A stretch of 64,000 bases of DNA from Erythroxylum novogranatense (taxonomy: Eukaryota; Streptophyta; Magnoliopsida; Malpighiales; Erythroxylaceae), in the NCBI GenBank assembly GCA_029891385.1, contig CM057233.1:31664540-31728539 (forward strand), in the 5' to 3' direction. This document shows, in pieces, positions 60,247 to 64,000 of this stretch (its first letter is position 1; each line of letters starts with the position of its first letter). Both the position numbers and the translations under genes were made by a program. The notes under the pieces were generated by a model, which worked only from the letters and a program-made list of their open reading frames with translations, searched no databases and had not been told where the DNA came from.

Positions 60247-61663
60247 TGTTAGTAGTGTGCCCTAGGCCAATGGATATTTGTGATTCATGTATTAACATTA
60301 TGACTTGTTAATAATATATTATGAGTTATTCCTTTCATATATGCATGTATTTTGTTTATGTAATGTGATTTACATTCCATGAATAGTATTAGACTTATGT
60401 CATCAAGTATGTGACTTGATAGTAAAACCATAAGCGTTATAACACTATTCTAGATCGTCACGGTCGATCATTATTGGTGGAACAATAATGAATTAAGACT
60501 AATATGTGTTCGATTGATGATCACGTTTCTTGATCATGGATATAAGATATCAAATCGAAACATAGATATATGTTAGAGAACATATATTGGACCGACCCAC
60601 ATAAAGAATACTACATGGTTTCATGTCATTAGTGATTCTTAATATGGTTTGACTTTAGTTCTTTGACTGAAGTCATCATGGTTCCTACATGAGGAATTCG
60701 GTGTTTTGATATTAAACTAAGTTATTTTAACCGAATAACAAGTAGTCTTATGTTGGACATCAAATGAATCATGCGGAGGGATGTGAATGGCGTAGATGGG
60801 ATTTGTACCTCTCTTAAATGAGAGAGATATCATTTGGGCCTCTTGACAAGTGTGGATGAAGAAATGTATGGTGGGTGCTCAAATGGATTGATGAAAAGTC
60901 ATCAATTTCATTTTTATAATCAGTCAACTTGGGATCAAGCTATGATTAATCAAAGGTTGACATATACCATGCCTTGTGATTAATCTTGATATCGTGTTAC
61001 AAAAGGTGAGCTTATAACCATAATTCTGAGTTAAATCGGATTATCGATCCTCATTTGATTTGGGTAGTCATAATGTCTTGCTAGAGGCCGCTTATGACTT
61101 ATAGGCCTTGAAGTGTGATCAAGCCCATTGCCAACATCAAATGAGCCTACAGGGTCGCACACAAAGAGTGATGTGATCTGGGTTTATTCTCTTGGGCCTA
61201 ATTTATTAGGTATTGAATAAATATATGTAGATATATATTTATTGGGCTAGATTGGATTAAGTTGTTGGGCTTCTATTATATGAGATATAATGGGCCAAAA
61301 CTTATTAGGGCCTCAATGGGATTAGGGTTTCTCTATAAATAGTGAAGCTTAGGTCTCATTAAGGTAGAAGACACTATTGTCAGGAAACCCTAGCCACCAT
61401 CCGAGAGGATAACTGTGCGGCGTTCGAAAAGAGTTTGAGGACGTGCTAGCACACCACAGCCGCAGCCCGGATCGTGCATACTCGTGTGGATACCGGTAGA
61501 GGGCATTCGCGTTTGTAGTGTCTTGGAATCCGAAAAAGAAGCAACCTATCCACAGAAATAAGGTATTTTCGTACATCCTTGCTATTTTCGATTATACTTC
61601 ATGTTGTTGTATGGTATTTTTCTGCAGTATATTGTGAATACTCGGACCGTACGCGATCCAACA
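60247..61663 (+). mobile_element. Copia-3 3' LTR
   Basis: Preceded by the polypurine tract GCAAGTGGGAGAT (60234-60246). It is 13 bp shorter than the 5' LTR because of small indels. The TATA box is at 61334-61342. It ends GCGATCCAACA at 61663 followed by the ATCTC duplication. Confidence 0.97.
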
Positions 61664-62186
61664 ATCTCAAGGTTTTCTTGACCAGTTTCACATTGGAGTA
61701 CTTCTTTCCCAATTGATGAACTTGATTCGCAATATCTCTCAATTTCTTGTGAAAGTCTCCGATAGTCTCATGCTCATCCATCTTCAGCTCTTTAAACTGC
61801 ACAACTAGCATTTGTAGTTTCGAAGATATCACAGATTTTGATCCTTCATGAATAGTTTGTAAAACATCCCAGGCTTCTTTTGTTGTTTCACACGCTGAAA
61901 TCATAGAGAAGCGTCCTTCATCGACGACATTGAATATCGCATGCACTGCTTGTGAATTCCCCAGCGCACTTTCTTCTTCCTGTCTAGTCCATTCAGAAGG
62001 ATCTTTCTGAATTGTCTCTCCTTTATTATCAACAATCACTGGATGAGTCTAACCATGTACAACTGAATGCTAGGCTCTTGTCCCCTGAGCTTGAATGAAG
62101 AATTTCATTTGGGATTTCCATGATGGATAATTCGATCCATCCAATAGTGGAGGTCTGGTGATTGATGCACCCTCTCTCGTAGCCAT
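61664..62186 (-). pseudogene. SIRE gag, N-terminal half
   Basis: The start ATG at 62186-62184 begins ATREGASITRPPLLDGSNY and PSWKSQMKFFIQ, typical of UBN2-type Gag. Two stops occur near 62070-62045. The frame 62039-61664 is open (PSEWTRQEEESALGNSQAVH, TTKEAWDVLQTIHEGSKSV, LVVQFKELKMDEHETIGDF, an NQVHQLGKKYSNVKLVKKTL end). It stops at the Copia-3 insertion and the same frame resumes at 53427. Confidence 0.92.
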
Positions 62187-62237
62187 ATCTGCGAATCTCG
62201 AACTTGCACCAACTTGCTACCAAGTTCAGAATTGGTG

Positions 62238-62253
62238 ACCCGCTCTAATACCA
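62238..62253 (-). promoter_or_regulatory. SIRE primer binding site
   Basis: The minus strand reads TGGTATTAGAGCGGGT, a one-base variant of the initiator tRNA-Met type. It lies two bases from the probable LTR end at 62256 and about 50 bp before the gag start. Confidence 0.8.
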
Positions 62254-62255
62254 AT

Positions 62256-63227
62256 TGAAATAACTAAGTTGTTAATAAATTTGCAAACTATTCAGAAATC
62301 ACAAATAATAAATGCAAAATAACGAAGACGCCGACGTTTGGTAATGCAATTCGACACACTTTGCCTACGTGTGCAAGGCCCTCACCCAGATTAATCACTT
62401 TTACTATAGTTCACTAAAATTACACAAGATTGATTTAACCCTGTACCACTCAATCTATGTAACTGACCCACAACCTAACTATCTGTGAAAGATCTTCACG
62501 CCCAATAACACAACTGACTCATGCTAACCTCGTCAGAGGAATTTCCTAACTATTTTTACTCAAAAGCAAAAACAAATAAAACAAAAAAAAAACAATTTCA
62601 TATATGAAATTCTTCACCAAAATAGCCAAGTTGATGCACCAATAATATATCCAGTCATCAGTGATAGAGTCTTCTTTGTGCTATAATCATCAATCAACTT
62701 CAAGGCCCCAGCAAAATCAGCAACTTCATATAACAACTAGACTGCTTGTTAGAGATAAAAGCAACGAAACAGTGATGCTCTAAAAAGACCCACGCAATCA
62801 GCTCAAAACAGAGAATCAAAGCCAAAACAGAGCAGCAGTCACAATACCACAATACGCAACTCTCTTCACATAACACAACGACACCCATGTGCAGCCCAGC
62901 TCAACTACATCAGTTGCATGTGACTTGTCCAATTTCATTAACGCACGCCCACATCCTAGGTTCTCTCTTTTTTTAAACTCCTTTCCAAACAAGGACAATA
63001 TGATGTATTCTACTAACACCAAAAATACTGCTTATATGGAATATAACTCCAAGTCCAATTCCATGCAACATCCAATGCCTAAATTGCAAAGTTAACATCC
63101 CGATTCCAAAAAAAATTCCAACACGCAATTTCTACTTTAAAACAAATCTTCAAGATTTATGGTAATTTCCATGTCCAATAAAAATCCCAAAAATAAAGAT
63201 AGGATATATTTAGCATAAATCCTAACA
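62256..63227 (-). mobile_element. Probable SIRE 5' LTR (972 bp)
   Basis: On the minus strand it would start TGTTAGGATTTATGC (63227) and end AGTTATTTCA (62256), just before the PBS. The right boundary rests only on the TG..CA rule and a plausible length, because the partner LTR is missing. The unusual block GGCAAAGTGTGTCGAATTGC near 62345-62370 (minus strand) lies close to the LTR end. There is no coding content. Confidence 0.6.
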
Positions 63228-64000
63228 TATCCCATTAGCCCAATTCGAGACTGGCGAAAATTATTATTTAATCGAGATTATTAATCTATCAAGGTTTTAT
63301 TGTAATTAGGAGATTGTTAACCAAATCTTTAGGAAACTCTCCTGTATATATTGCAACGATTAATACAAGGATTGCAGATTTGCCCAAACACGTTTTAGCA
63401 GAAATAATGCAAGGAAAAGGAAAATGTGTGGGTAAAGTGAATCAACTGCGATTACATAAAAAATGGGAGCATCCATCTTGTCATGAATACTAGCTCCAAG
63501 TAATCACTCCCAGGGTTGCTAATGGTGAATCTTCCCTATTTTGATTTCATAATTGACACCACTTGGAGCCATTATACTTACATAGTGAATGTACAAACCT
63601 CATAGCGCTAATTCCTGCAAAGATCAAGGTGCATTTTGTTATTGAGAATAACAATTGGGTGTGGCATTATCATTCAAACAGAGGTAAGGATCTTATTGTT
63701 AGTAATTGATCTAATTATCGTCCTAATCTAGCTAAAAAGGATACCATCCTATGGAACCTGGATTTCTTTGCAATGTGTGACAAGTAAAAAAAATGGAAAA
63801 GGGAATGTGAAGAACACCTTAGGTGAACATTAAATTGTATTGGGATCTTTCAAGCTTCAAAAGGCTAGAAAAGTCCTCTATCGGCTTCTTTATTTCTGAT
63901 AGCGACGAAAAGTGAATTCCACGGTACTGTCGCACTACGATAGGCTTATTGTCGACAGAAGTTGTTGTCATCACCACATTCAATTAAGAGGTTGCATGTC
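63228..64000. other. Unassigned flank with weak LINE-like trace
   Basis: No confident feature. Around 63605-63790 the plus strand reads fragments such as PAKIKVHFVIENNNWVWHYH and an ILWNLD-type block, with stops between. The spacing loosely recalls the region after reverse transcriptase in plant LINEs. The stretch GGAAACTCTCCTGTATATAT (about 63335-63355) resembles the promoter-proximal part of a retroelement LTR, but no ends are found. This may be the only older host DNA in the window. Confidence 0.3.

Larger units (their letters stand above)
53428..61663 (+). mobile_element. Copia-3: full-length Ty1/copia element (8.24 kb), inactive
   Basis: 5' LTR 53428-54857 (1430 bp) and 3' LTR 60247-61663 (1417 bp) both start TGTTAGTAGTGTGCCC and end GCGATCCAACA. 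A perfect duplication ATCTC (53423-53427 and 61664-61668) flanks it inside SIRE gag. The interior is PBS, about 1.44-kb leader with 133-bp repeats, gag, PR, INT, RT, RNase H, polypurine tract 60234-60246. Domain order PR-INT-RT-RNase H defines Ty1/copia. Coding blocks suggest the Tork/Angela side of the superfamily; this is tentative. Several stops make it inactive. Confidence 0.97.
52033..63227 (-). mobile_element. SIRE-type copia element, 5' LTR, gag and protease start, split by Copia-3
   Basis: On the minus strand: probable 5' LTR 62256-63227, PBS 62238-62253 (TGGTATTAGAGCGGGT), gag from 62186, interruption by Copia-3 (53428-61663), gag continued 53427-52413, protease start to 52033, then cut by the Gypsy-2 LTR. 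The long gag with a coiled coil and two zinc-knuckle sites, and the FDSGCSRHMTG protease motif, are typical of the SIRE/Maximus lineage. The rest of pol and the 3' LTR are absent. Confidence 0.9.

Noticed and set aside
62700..63095. Overlapping 60-70-codon ORFs on both strands as a host gene
   Set aside because: They fall in the probable SIRE LTR, overlap each other on opposite strands and show no domain or family resemblance.

Overview
The window is plant nuclear DNA, most likely from a eudicot. It is AT-rich and I find no recognisable single-copy host gene, tRNA, rRNA or CRISPR array. Almost every base belongs to LTR retrotransposons: Ty1/copia of at least three lineages, one of them SIRE-type, and Ty3/gypsy chromoviruses. 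All visible coding regions carry stops or frameshifts, so nothing here looks autonomously active. The species cannot be named from this sequence.

Left and centre (1-45862) form one deep nest that can be read from target-site duplications. The base is a minus-strand gypsy chromovirus (Gypsy-1): 3' LTR 1-8862 (left end outside the window), integrase tail and chromodomain 8863-9831, then integrase zinc finger and RNase H end 45377-45862. A plus-strand solo LTR (2317-7534) sits in its LTR. A 35.5-kb minus-strand composite copia (Copia-1, 9832-45376, TSD GGAGC) splits its integrase. Copia-1 carries two gag-pol bodies between one pair of LTRs. It is itself split by an 18.1-kb non-autonomous element (LARD-1, 17007-35154, TSD CTAAC) with 4.67-kb LTRs and only 209 bp between them. 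LARD-1's left LTR is split by a third-level copia (Copia-2, 19403-27994, TSD AACAA). A 4.5-kb gypsy solo LTR (37417-41901, TSD TATGC) sits in the Copia-1 leader.

The right part (45863-64000) holds two nested partial LTRs (45863-48275), a plus-strand gypsy integrase/chromodomain fragment with its 3' LTR (Gypsy-2, 48276-52032), and a minus-strand SIRE-type copia (52033-63227). The SIRE gag is interrupted by a full-length 8.2-kb plus-strand copia (Copia-3, 53428-61663, TSD ATCTC). The last 770 bp are unassigned, with a weak trace of a decayed LINE-like reading frame.

The most unusual signals are non-coding: (i) a GC-rich, CpG-dense 'island' of short palindromic words in the gypsy and LARD LTRs, different even between the two LTRs of one element; (ii) a degenerate array of about 180 bp per unit inside the same LTRs; (iii) a 314-bp indel-free palindrome carrying pol III-like A and B boxes in both arms; (iv) two tandem hairpins whose stems covary; and (v) the fused two-body copia element.
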